From contig CAYOOP010000004.1 in the NCBI GenBank assembly GCA_964405685.1, forward strand, positions 124,001 to 188,000: a DNA stretch of 64,000 bases, written 5' to 3'. Below are positions 8,348 through 15,884 of this stretch, in pieces (position 1 is the stretch's first letter; the number at the start of each line of letters is the position of its first letter). The stretch comes from CAYOOP01 sp964405685. GTDB lineage: Bacteria > Pseudomonadota > Alphaproteobacteria > Rickettsiales > SXRF01. The notes below the pieces were generated by a model that had not been told where the DNA came from, did no database searches, and saw nothing but the letters and a program-made list of their open reading frames with translations. A program made the translations under genes and the position numbers.

Positions 8348-9718
8348 ATGGCTGATACCATTCTGATTGCCGAAGATGACCCCGTGCAGCAAAAAATGCT
8401 CTCGATGCTGCTTTCTAAAAAGCTCGGTTACAAGGTGGTTTCAACCTCCAATGGTGAAGAAGCGGTTGCCCGTGTTCAAGCAAGCAATGTCGGAGAAATA
8501 AACGCAGTACTGCTCGACATCAACATGCCTATCATGGACGGGTTTGAAGCACTTAAAACCATCCGCAAATATCGCCCTGATCTTCCTGTGCTGATGCTCA
8601 CCAGTAGCGATGATACGAACATCGCCGTGAAAGCCATCAAGGAAGGGGCGAGTGATTTTATCGTGAAGCCACCTGATCCTTCACACCTCGATATTGCGAT
8701 TAAGAATGCCATTCGCCTTTCGGCGCTCTCGCAGGAACTTTCTAAACTCAAACGCGACAAAGAAGGCGCGGTCGCATTCTCTGACTTGATTGGTCACAAC
8801 GCAGGACTTGCCCAAACGGTCGCTTACGGGCGCAAGGCGGCGGCAAGCGATGTTCCCGTGCTACTCATGGGTGAAACGGGTGTGGGTAAGGAGCTTTTTG
8901 CCCGCACGATTCATGGTGAAAGCAAGCGCGTAACTGCGCCGTTTGTGGCGCTCAATTGCAGCACGATGGCGCATAATATTGAGCAAACATTGTTTGGCGC
9001 GAGTGTGCCAGGACAAACAGGAAAAATCCGCGCGGCCGAAGGTGGTACACTATTTCTCGATGACATCACCGAACTTTCACCCGACGCGCAGGTGCGCTTG
9101 CTGCGTGTGTTGCAGCAGAAAGAAATTGAACCGCAGGGTGGCGGTAAGCCCATTAAAGTGAATGTGCGCATCATCTCCGCCACCGACCGCGACATTAAAC
9201 GTGATGTGCAAACGGGACGCTTCCGTGAGGATTTATATTTCCGCCTCAACGTGCTGCCTATCACTATTCCGAGCTTACGCGAACATAAAGAAGATATCAT
9301 TCCACTCGCCGAATATTTCATTCAGCGCATTGCAATTTCTGATCGTTTAACTCCCAAATCGCTTGAACCAGATGCCATTGATTATCTAATGCATCAATCA
9401 TGGTCGGGCAATGTGCGCGAGTTGGAAGGGCTTATTCACCGCGCACTGGTGCTGGCCGATAGCGATTCTATCGACCGCGCCATATTAGAGCAGATTCACG
9501 AATCAGCGAGCGTAGAAAAACCTGCCGAACGTCGTGCACCGCAGCTACTGCACATCAACATGCGCCATGTGGATGGGAGTTTCAAAACCATGTCCGAAAT
9601 TGAGACAGAAACACTGCGCACCATGCTCACTCATTTTGAAAATAACATCACGAGAGCCTCGGATATACTGGGCATTGCCAAATCCACCTTTTACCGAAAA
9701 ATAAAAGATGCACAGTAA
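8348..9718 (+). CDS. NtrC-family response regulator lacking GAFTGA
   Basis: 456 residues. Receiver domain (1-120: AEDDP, LLDINMPIMDG, VKPP), AAA+ domain (about 140-370: Walker A GETGVGKE, Walker B GGTLFLDDI, arginine-rich FREDLYFRLN), and a C-terminal Fis-type helix-turn-helix (NNITRASDILGIAKSTFYRK). The loop that normally carries GAFTGA for sigma-54 contact is shortened and replaced: LFG is followed by ASVPGQTGKIRAAEGG. It should therefore bind DNA and ATP but probably does not activate sigma-54 RNA polymerase, as with TyrR-like members. AAGGTAATTT precedes the ATG. It is divergent from the kinase operon and may take phosphate from it. Confidence 0.92.
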   Translation: MADTILIAEDDPVQQKMLSMLLSKKLGYKVVSTSNGEEAVARVQASNVGEINAVLLDINMPIMDGFEALKTIRKYRPDLPVLMLTSSDDTNIAVKAIKEGASDFIVKPPDPSHLDIAIKNAIRLSALSQELSKLKRDKEGAVAFSDLIGHNAGLAQTVAYGRKAAASDVPVLLMGETGVGKELFARTIHGESKRVTAPFVALNCSTMAHNIEQTLFGASVPGQTGKIRAAEGGTLFLDDITELSPDAQVRLLRVLQQKEIEPQGGGKPIKVNVRIISATDRDIKRDVQTGRFREDLYFRLNVLPITIPSLREHKEDIIPLAEYFIQRIAISDRLTPKSLEPDAIDYLMHQSWSGNVRELEGLIHRALVLADSDSIDRAILEQIHESASVEKPAERRAPQLLHINMRHVDGSFKTMSEIETETLRTMLTHFENNITRASDILGIAKSTFYRKIKDAQ

Positions 9719-9756
9719 TATGTGTGGGCTATAGTTGCTCATAAAGGAGAACACAC

Positions 9757-10125
9757 ATGAGCAAACCATTATTTGAACGCATCGGCGGTGAGGCTGCGGT
9801 GAAAGCCACCGTCATCAAAATGTACGACAAGATTTTGGATGATGAAGAACTCGCACCTTTTTTCGATAATATCGATGTAGATAGGTTGCGCCTCAGCCAA
9901 TCCGCTTTTGTGACCTACGCTTTCGGCGGTCCGAACCATTACTCTGGAAAATCACTCCGCACCGCTCATGCCGGTGCAGTCTCACATGGGTTAAATGACC
10001 GCCATTTTGACCTCGTTGCCACCCACCTGAAATCCGCCATGCAGGAGTTAAATGTTCCTGCCGACCTCATTGACGAAGCGCTCGCCATCGTCGGCTCCAC
10101 CCGCCAAGATGTGCTGGGGCAGTGA
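9757..10125 (+). CDS. glbN: Truncated haemoglobin, group I
   Basis: 122 residues, normal for the family. It starts LFERIGGEAAVKATV, as group I truncated globins do, and carries the hallmark FGGPNHYSGKSLRTAH in the E-helix region. The histidine in the following NDRHFDLVATHL segment is the likely proximal haem ligand. Expected role: haem-bound O2/NO chemistry in the cytoplasm. An excellent Shine-Dalgarno (AAAGGAG) lies before the ATG. It stands alone in a 38-nt gap from the NtrC-like regulator and may be read from the same promoter. Confidence 0.93.
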   Translation: MSKPLFERIGGEAAVKATVIKMYDKILDDEELAPFFDNIDVDRLRLSQSAFVTYAFGGPNHYSGKSLRTAHAGAVSHGLNDRHFDLVATHLKSAMQELNVPADLIDEALAIVGSTRQDVLGQ

Positions 10126-10229
10126 CCACATTCTTCTTGCCGCTTGAAAAGCAGTTCAAAATATATATGTCTCACCCCATCTAACAGCGAGTGTTGGCTG
10201 AATATGTTTGAAAAATTAAATCAATTCTA

Positions 10230-10415
10230 GTGGGCTTCAAAACGTCTCATGTCGCCATCACCTGTTTTGAGGCTGATCCTTATCATTGCCACCGCAGCCG
10301 TGTTGCTAAAGCACTTAAAGCACGGGAGCATTTCACCTATAAAATCGAACACTTAGAATCATGCAAACACTTGAACCACCTAAAACAGAGCGCGCTAAAA
10401 TCCTCATCACAGTAA
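10230..10415 (+). pseudogene. Remnant of a DUF488 gene (C-terminal part)
   Basis: The frame shows CFEADPYHCHRSRVAKAL, the signature end of DUF488 proteins, whose usual length is 120-190 residues. Only about 45 recognisable residues remain. The N-terminal part is absent, and the upstream 100 bp carries no matching frame. The frame then runs into the start of the next broken gene. DUF488 genes often sit next to the type of gene that follows here, so this looks like a two-gene cassette decaying in place. Confidence 0.7.
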
Positions 10416-11174
10416 AAACCTATCCGCTGCTTTCTTCCAAGCATATCGAAACCGTATGCACGGCTGGCTGGCTTGCTTGAGGAAGGAAAGTGGATTCGCA
10501 TTTATCCTGTGCCCTTTCGTGTGCTTGATAAAGCAAGGCGATTCAAAAAACACCAATGGATCGAAGCAAAAATCATCAAAGACACCCGTGACCCACGCCC
10601 AGAAAGCTATCGGCTGGCGGGAGAGATTAAGCCTCTGCATTGCCTCGATACGGGACAAGCATGGGAGGAGCGTAAAAAGCTCGTGCTCAGCAAGGTCTAT
10701 TACAATCTCGACACCCTCATTCACGAAGCGCGGGATACCAAGCAATCCACGTCGCTTGCCACGTTCAAGCCAAAGCGTATTATTGGCTTTTCCGTAGAAT
10801 GGGATACTTCGCTCAGTGATCGCAGCAATAAACTGCGTACTTTGAAGCGACAAATATCAAAAGAACAGGCCGAGCGGCTTGTGCAGGCCGTACCTTTCAA
10901 ATTTTACTATACGTTCGTTGACCAGCTTGGCAAGCGTAGCACTTTACAAATACTAGATTGGGAAATGTATCAGTTGTGCCGCAAGCTCATCCGCAAGCAT
11001 GGCGCTAGAAAGGCAAAAATAGCCAGCATTTTAAAAGAGAAATACCTCCACCAGCTTACCAGAAACCGTGATGTCTACCTATTTCTCGGAACGAACAAGC
11101 ATTGGCATATCCGCCGTAGTAATAACCCGTTTATGATCGTTGGCATATTTTACCCCAGCCGAGCGTGCAACTAA
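10361..11174 (+). pseudogene. Conserved hypothetical gene broken by a GGCT slippage
   Basis: The ATG at 10361 opens MQTLEPPKTERAKILI and reads KTYPLLSSKHIETVCTAG before hitting TGA at 10478. The rest of the protein (LLEEGKWIRIYPVPF onward, to 11174) is in another frame. At 10462-10473 the tetramer GGCT is present three times; removing one unit joins the frames as ...VCTAGLLEEGKWIRIYPV, which matches how I remember this family reading. The intact protein would have ~270 residues. Homologues commonly neighbour DUF488 genes. Function unknown. A sequencing error is possible, but a 4-nt unit gain in a tandem run is a classic natural mutation. Confidence 0.8.
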
Positions 11175-11324
11175 GCAGCGATAGGCAGTGACTTCTTCAC
11201 AATAAGATCGCACTGCCCTCCCTTCATAGGAATCTGAACTATAAGCGTAGGCGGGTTCGTTGGGGTGTTAAAGTTTGAGCTAAATCGCGCACCCGCAACC
11301 ACATTCAATTGGCGCAACTATCAA

Positions 11325-11693
11325 CTATTTCGCAAATGCGAGTGGTTTACGTTCTGCGTCGATGGCCACGAATACGAAGCGTCCTTCGGTGACTTGCTCG
11401 GTGGCGTGGCTTTCCTTGCGTTCCACCACTGCATCAATTTTCACTGTCACGCTGGTGCGACCGATTTTTTCGGTGGTGGCATAGCAAATCAGGCAATCAC
11501 CGACCAGTACGGGGCGGTGAAAAACAATATTGTCAATGGCGACCGTCACTACTTTTGTCTTGGTGAGTTTGCGAGCATGGAGATAGGCGGCTAAATCCAT
11601 CTGGCTGATGATCCAGCCGCCGAACATTTCTCCGTCCGGGTTGGTATCGCCCGGCATGGCCACGACTTTAATGACGAGTTCTTTTTCGGCCAC
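11325..11693 (-). CDS. yciA: YciA-type hotdog acyl-CoA thioesterase
   Basis: 122 residues, single hotdog fold. It shows the family pattern AMPGDTNPDGEMFGGWIISQMD, including the catalytic Asp region and the N-x-x-G-x-x-F-G-G-W segment, followed by VTVAIDNIVFHRPVLVGD. YciA enzymes hydrolyse a broad range of acyl-CoAs in the cytoplasm. The start abuts the nrdB stop with no gap (11693/11694), so it is the last gene of the nrd operon. The link to nucleotide reduction is positional only. Confidence 0.88.
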   Translation of the reverse strand: MAEKELVIKVVAMPGDTNPDGEMFGGWIISQMDLAAYLHARKLTKTKVVTVAIDNIVFHRPVLVGDCLICYATTEKIGRTSVTVKIDAVVERKESHATEQVTEGRFVFVAIDAERKPLAFAK

Positions 11694-12785
11694 TTAAGCG
11701 ACTTCCTTCTTCTTCATCGAATCAAACGCCGCCCAAACACCGCTGTCGCCGTGCCAATCGCCTTTGGTTGCGGCTTTAGAATATTCAGTCGCGCGCGCTT
11801 CGAAGAAATTTGCATGCTCCACACCGTTTAACATCGCCGAAAGCCACGGCAGCGGGTGTTCTTTCGCTTGCTCGTATTCGCCGTTAGACCCGGTAAAATA
11901 GCCATAGGCCGGGGTCAATTTCAGCTGTGTCATCCGCCAATCGCAGATGTAGCGGACATAGGATTTAATATCCTTCTCCGTCATCCCCTGCACATCGCCA
12001 ACGCCGAAGGCGAGTTCGATGAATTTGTCCTCCAGACCCACCATCGTCTGCCCGACATCCATAATATCCTCAGCGACCGATTTGGTGACCGCGCCGGTCT
12101 CATTCGCCCATTCGTGGTACAAACGAATAATCGATTCGCAGTGGAGCGACTCATCACGCACGGACCAGCTAACAATCTGCCCCATACCCTTCATTTTATT
12201 GAAGCGCGGGAAATTCATAAGCATCGCAAAGCTCGCAAAGAGCGACATACCTTCGGTGAAGGCGCCGAACATGGCGAGCGTCCGCGCCACATCCGAGCAA
12301 GTTTCCGTGCCGAAGCTGTGCATGTAGTCTGCCTTCGCGCGCATGGAGGCGTAATCACGAAATGCCGAAAACTCCGTCTGCGGCATGCCGAGTGTTTTGA
12401 GCAGCAGCGCATAGGCATCGATATGCACGGTTTCCATATTGGTAAACGCCGCCATCATCATTTGAATTTCGAGCGGCTGAAAAATGGGAATATAGCGCTT
12501 GAAATAATTGTCCGACACTTCCACGTCCGACTGTGTAAAGAATCGGAAAATCTGCGTCAGCAGATTGCGTTCACCCTCAGAAAGGCGCTTACCGTTCCAG
12601 TCTTTAATGTCTTCGCCAAGCGGTACTTCCTCACCCATCCAGTGAATCTGCTGCTGCCGCTTCCATGCAGAGTAAGCCCACGGATAGCGGTCAATATTGT
12701 AGCTGCCGGAAGTTTCGAGCAAACTGACTTTTCCGGTGCCTTGCAGCTCGAATGGGTTTTTTGTGGCGTAGTGTGGTGATGACAT
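11694..12785 (-). CDS. nrdB: Class Ia ribonucleotide reductase, beta (R2) subunit
   Basis: 363 residues. Carries the diiron/tyrosyl-radical site of class Ia R2: Asp in TQSDVEVSD, Glu and His of the METVH motif with the radical Tyr four residues after that His (HIDAY), the third Glu in FTEGMSLFASF and the Glu/His pair of VRDESLH. It supplies the radical to NrdA for making deoxyribonucleotides. GGGAG precedes the ATG. Upstream in the same direction is a truncated Bro-N gene and then nrdA, so the usual nrdAB pair has been separated by ~560 bp. Expression should follow the B12 riboswitch ahead of nrdA. Confidence 0.96.
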   Translation of the reverse strand: MSSPHYATKNPFELQGTGKVSLLETSGSYNIDRYPWAYSAWKRQQQIHWMGEEVPLGEDIKDWNGKRLSEGERNLLTQIFRFFTQSDVEVSDNYFKRYIPIFQPLEIQMMMAAFTNMETVHIDAYALLLKTLGMPQTEFSAFRDYASMRAKADYMHSFGTETCSDVARTLAMFGAFTEGMSLFASFAMLMNFPRFNKMKGMGQIVSWSVRDESLHCESIIRLYHEWANETGAVTKSVAEDIMDVGQTMVGLEDKFIELAFGVGDVQGMTEKDIKSYVRYICDWRMTQLKLTPAYGYFTGSNGEYEQAKEHPLPWLSAMLNGVEHANFFEARATEYSKAATKGDWHGDSGVWAAFDSMKKKEVA

Positions 12786-12801
12786 GGTTTAAGCTCCCAG
12801 A

Positions 12802-13239
12802 TTATTTTACTTTTATGTTTCTTGCAGGCAAATAGGTCTGTTTCGACACTACACGCCTGCCGGTTTGTTTAACCGTCATTCCGGCGCAAGCCGGAATCCA
12901 GTTATCATGATTTACTACAAAAAGTCTCCTGACTTTTTGTGCTTCTGGATCCCGTGCTCGTGCGCCTACTGACGCACTCCACGGGATGACAGTTTCCGCC
13001 GTCGCGCAATCGGTTTCGTATTTCTTGCCGTCCGATGACTCTAATTTCAGTTGTCCGATTTTTTCGGACACTTCAGTATAGCCCTCGCTTTGCAGCTTAG
13101 TTTTGAGGTCAGACCAATATTTTCGGCCACGTTCTGTGCCAGTCAACGCCTCCACCACATCAACAATCGAAAACCACCACTCGTTTTGATGCAACGTGCG
13201 GCGGATATTTTTTCCTTTAAAGACGGCGAGTGTGTTCAC
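12802..13239 (-). CDS. Truncated Bro-N (phage antirepressor-like) protein
   Basis: The reading VNTLAVFKGKNIRRTLHQNE, then WWFSIVDVVEALTG and SEKIGQLKLESSDGKKYETD, is the Bro-N domain of phage and plasmid antirepressor proteins, predicted to bind DNA. I chose GTG at 13239 because GGAG lies 8 nt before it; ATG 13257 is possible. After about 85 residues the domain stops abruptly at the palindromic element 12874-12990, which the frame reads through; the last ~60 residues are element- and junk-derived. It sits between nrdA and nrdB on the same strand, with another element on its other side. Probably a non-functional cargo remnant. Confidence 0.7.
   Translation of the reverse strand: MNTLAVFKGKNIRRTLHQNEWWFSIVDVVEALTGTERGRKYWSDLKTKLQSEGYTEVSEKIGQLKLESSDGKKYETDCATAETVIPWSASVGARARDPEAQKVRRLFVVNHDNWIPACAGMTVKQTGRRVVSKQTYLPARNIKVK
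12874..12990. repeat. Palindromic element, CGTCATyCCG family
   Basis: 117 bp. Left arm: CGTCATTCCGG, spacer, CCGGAATCCAG. Right arm: CTGGATCCCGTG and CACGGGATGAC. The arms are inverted versions of one another, each with its own inner hairpin. The element at 48707-48812 has the same design. It is inserted in the Bro-N gene and provides part of its reading frame. Confidence 0.8.
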
Positions 13240-13274
13240 TAGAAAGTCTCCAAACATTTTGAATACATGACTCA

Positions 13275-13344
13275 AAGTCGTTAGTTTTTAGTCGATAGTC
13301 GTTAGTGTTTTTTTCTAATGACTATCGACTAAGGACTAACAACT
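13275..13344. repeat. Palindromic element of the GTCGTTAGT family
   Basis: About 70 bp built from GTCGTTAG- and GTCGATAG-like words on the left and their complements on the right (GACTATCGACTAAGGACTAAC). It fills the gap between nrdA and the Bro-N gene. A related 64-bp copy lies in frame inside leuS (25162-25225). Confidence 0.75.
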
Positions 13345-13346
13345 AG

Positions 13347-15269
13347 CTACTGACACGCCAGACATTCCTCGTAATCCGTGCGCTTCGTCTCCATCACCTT
13401 CTGCGTCTTACCCTCGCTACCAACTTGTTCGGCACGCTGAATGGATTTAGAGCGGCAGTAATAGAGGCTTTTCACCCCTTTTTCCCACGCTTGCCAATGA
13501 AGCATCAGCAAATCCCACTTGTCAACATCGGCCGGTAAGAACAGGTTGATCGACTGCCCCTGGCAGATATACGGCGCGCGATCGCCCGCCAAATCCACCA
13601 CCCAGCGCTGATCGATTTCGAATGCGGTTTTAAACGTATCCTTCTCATCCTGCGTCAACTCCTCCAAGTGCAGCACCGAACCCTCGTTCTCCACAATCGA
13701 TTGCCACACCGCGTCCGTGTTCATCCCTTTGCTTTCCAAGAGCGTCACCAAATGCCGGTTTTTCACCGCAAAATTGCCGGAGAGCGTTTTGTGCGTGTAA
13801 ATATTGGCCGGAATTGGTTCAACACACGCCGAAGTTCCGCCGCAAATAATCGAAATAGACGCCGTCGGCGCAATCGCAATTTTGTGCGAGAAACGCGCCT
13901 TAATGCCACGCTCCGCTGCATCCGGGCACGCCCCACGTTCCTCCGCCAGCGCCACCGACGCCGCATCCGAACTACGACGAATAGCCTTGAACATTTTCAT
14001 GTTCCAGCTTTTGGCCATCGCGCTTTCGAACGGAATCTGCTTACTTTGCAAGAACGAGTGGAAACCCATCAAACCGAGGCCCACCGAGCGTTCTCGCATC
14101 GCCGAATATTTCGCGCGCGCCATGCCGTCCGGCGCGGTATCAATAAATTCCTGCAATACGTTATCTAGAAACCGCAGCACATCCTCAATCATCATCGGGT
14201 GGTCGTGCCATTCGTCCCACGTTTCGGCATTGAGCGACGACAAGCAGCACACGGCGGTGCGGTCTTTGCCCAAGTGATCCGGCCCGGTTGCCAGCAGAAT
14301 CTCTGAGCACAAATTGCTCATCCGTACTTTCAGCCCCAGCTCGCGCTGGTGCTTGGGCATGGATTTATTCGCCGTATCAATGAAAATCAAATAGGGCTCA
14401 CCCGTTTGAATCCGCATTTCCACGATTTTCTGGAACAGTTGGCGGGCGTTCACGTGCTTTATTACTTGATTAGTCTTCGGCGAACGCAGCCCAAACTCCG
14501 TATCGTCCTGGACCGCTTCCATGAATTCATCTGTTAGATTAATTCCGTGGTGTAAGTTCAAGCTTTTCCTATTAAAATCGCCTGATGGTTTCCTGATTTC
14601 GAGGAACTCTTCAATCTCCGGGTGGTGCACGTCAATATAGACCGCCGCCGAACCCCGGCGTAAGCTTCCTTGCGAAATCGCCAGCGTCAACGAATCCATC
14701 ACTCGCACGAAGGGGATAATGCCCGAGGTTTTACCCGCGCGACCTACCGCCTCACCCACGCCACGCACAAACCCCCAATAGGTGCCAATGCCGCCGCCGT
14801 TGGATGCAAGCAACACATTTTCATTCCAAGTGGAAACAATGCCATCAAGCGAATCTGCAACCGTATTTAGGAAGCACGAAATCGGCAGCCCGCGCCCTGC
14901 CCCGCCGTTGGAGAGAATCGGCGTGGAGGGCATGAACCATAACTGCGAAATATAATCATACAAGCGCTGTGCATGCTGCACATCATCCGCATACGCCGCC
15001 GCCACGCGCGCAAACATTTGCTGATAGTTCTCGCCCTCAAGCAAATAGCGGTCATCAAGCGTCGCCTTACCGAAATCGGTCAGCAAGGCATCACGCGAGT
15101 GATCAAGCTTAATCGCCGACGCGCCGACTTTCGGCTTCACCGGCTTGGTGGCGGCTTTACGATAGAGCTGTTTTTGTTCCTGGGTATTTGGAAACTGGAT
15201 CACCGTTTTGGTGGGATCGTAAGCGATCAGATTACCATTACGGTCAAAATCGTAAGCTTGCGTGAGCAT
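13347..15269 (-). CDS. nrdA: Class Ia ribonucleotide reductase, alpha (R1) subunit
   Basis: 640 residues from the ATG at 15269 (MLTQAYDFDRNG). GAGGGGAA precedes it; a longer frame would start inside the leader RNA. Catalytic features: Cys of LPISCFLNTV and Cys of TAVCCLSSLN (redox pair), the thiyl-radical Cys in NLCSEI, and the C-terminal CLACQ that re-reduces the active site. The enzyme reduces ribonucleoside diphosphates. It is shorter than E. coli NrdA (761) and lacks a clear N-terminal ATP cone, so dATP overall-activity control is doubtful. It is led by a cobalamin riboswitch and followed by a Bro-N fragment and nrdB. Confidence 0.96.
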   Translation of the reverse strand: MLTQAYDFDRNGNLIAYDPTKTVIQFPNTQEQKQLYRKAATKPVKPKVGASAIKLDHSRDALLTDFGKATLDDRYLLEGENYQQMFARVAAAYADDVQHAQRLYDYISQLWFMPSTPILSNGGAGRGLPISCFLNTVADSLDGIVSTWNENVLLASNGGGIGTYWGFVRGVGEAVGRAGKTSGIIPFVRVMDSLTLAISQGSLRRGSAAVYIDVHHPEIEEFLEIRKPSGDFNRKSLNLHHGINLTDEFMEAVQDDTEFGLRSPKTNQVIKHVNARQLFQKIVEMRIQTGEPYLIFIDTANKSMPKHQRELGLKVRMSNLCSEILLATGPDHLGKDRTAVCCLSSLNAETWDEWHDHPMMIEDVLRFLDNVLQEFIDTAPDGMARAKYSAMRERSVGLGLMGFHSFLQSKQIPFESAMAKSWNMKMFKAIRRSSDAASVALAEERGACPDAAERGIKARFSHKIAIAPTASISIICGGTSACVEPIPANIYTHKTLSGNFAVKNRHLVTLLESKGMNTDAVWQSIVENEGSVLHLEELTQDEKDTFKTAFEIDQRWVVDLAGDRAPYICQGQSINLFLPADVDKWDLLMLHWQAWEKGVKSLYYCRSKSIQRAEQVGSEGKTQKVMETKRTDYEECLACQ

Positions 15270-15275
15270 ATAAAA

Positions 15276-15306
15276 TTCCCCTCTGTTTTTGCCGGACTTT
15301 GGGGAA
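15276..15306 (-). promoter_or_regulatory. Candidate RBS-sequestering hairpin before nrdA
   Basis: In the nrdA leader RNA TTCCCC (complement of 15301-15306) can pair exactly with GGGGAA (complement of 15276-15281), which is the nrdA Shine-Dalgarno. This would hide the ribosome site and suits translational repression by the B12 riboswitch ~85 nt upstream. The pairing is seen; the role is inferred. Confidence 0.5.
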
Positions 15307-15388
15307 CACTGAAACAAGCCGCCACCATGCTGGCAAACTCGCTTCAATCGGTGCACCCCGCCCGATATTATTGACGCGTTGCTTTAGA

Positions 15389-15575
15389 ACGGCAGGTCTC
15401 CTGACTCGCGGGTCGTTGTTGCTTTTGCCTTCCCAGTTTCCCAGTGACTGTTTTTTCTTAAAAGCAACTCGCCGCTTACAGTTGCGGGGGCAGCTCCGGA
15501 GTTGAAAATCTGCGCCCTTTTTGCGCTAAAATTTCGCACCGGATTCCCTTTTAAGCACCGCAGATCCTTCAACCG
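15389..15575 (-). ncRNA. Cobalamin (B12) riboswitch controlling nrdA
   Basis: Read on the minus strand the region shows the conserved blocks in order: AAGGGAATCCGGTGCGAA, GCTGCCCCCGCAACTGTAAG, CACTGGGAAACTGGGAAGG and GAGTCAGGAGACCTGCC (the B12 box is the CCCCGCAACTGTAA segment). The last block ends 120 nt before the nrdA ATG. Adenosylcobalamin binding normally represses the downstream gene. Placing it on a B12-independent class I reductase makes sense when the genome also has a B12-dependent class II enzyme (NrdJ), as known in Streptomyces. That enzyme is not in this window. Confidence 0.95.
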
Positions 15576-15599
15576 ACGATGCACCGTAAAAACACAACA

Positions 15600-15628
15600 T
15601 ATAGTATGGTGTTCCAAAATGGAGTCAA
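15600..15628 (-). promoter_or_regulatory. Promoter of the riboswitch-nrdA transcript
   Basis: On the minus strand TTGACT (complement of 15623-15628) and ACTATA (complement of 15600-15605) are 17 nt apart. Transcription would start about 20 nt before the riboswitch, in good agreement with its position. Confidence 0.75.
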
Positions 15629-15884
15629 TATTTATGTCTGTTAACTCTACGCCATTACCCCTCAACCCCCACATTTTTCAGCGCAATTTTGGATGAAAAA
15701 AAATGTGTTGACGGTTGCGTATTTTTTGCATGCATTTTCGTGCGAAAAAATTAAAAAAATTTATACACACATGACCCAAAAACCCTACGGAATTTTTGCT
15801 GCATTGCAGCACGTTATAGTCTGGACTCTGATTTTTTATAAGCTAAGTAGTTACGCCTTCACAGCATAACAGAAAATATTTCGC
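15629..15884. other. Intergenic region upstream of dctA, no gene seen
   Basis: A+T-rich stretch between the divergent nrdA leader and dctA. It must hold the dctA promoter, but no pair of boxes is convincing and no Shine-Dalgarno is obvious before the dctA ATG. No coding frame or RNA gene is recognised. Confidence 0.4.

Noticed and set aside
11180..11225. Possible terminator (GGCAGTG / CACTGCC)
   Set aside because: A 7-bp stem with a 20-nt loop and no T-run; too weak to call.
11856..12779. 307-codon open frame on the plus strand
   Set aside because: It is the exact antisense of nrdB, with composition typical of a shadow frame and no ribosome site.
15697..15760. dctA promoter TTGACG near 15709
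   Set aside because: No acceptable -10 at the right distance, and it is far from the start codon.
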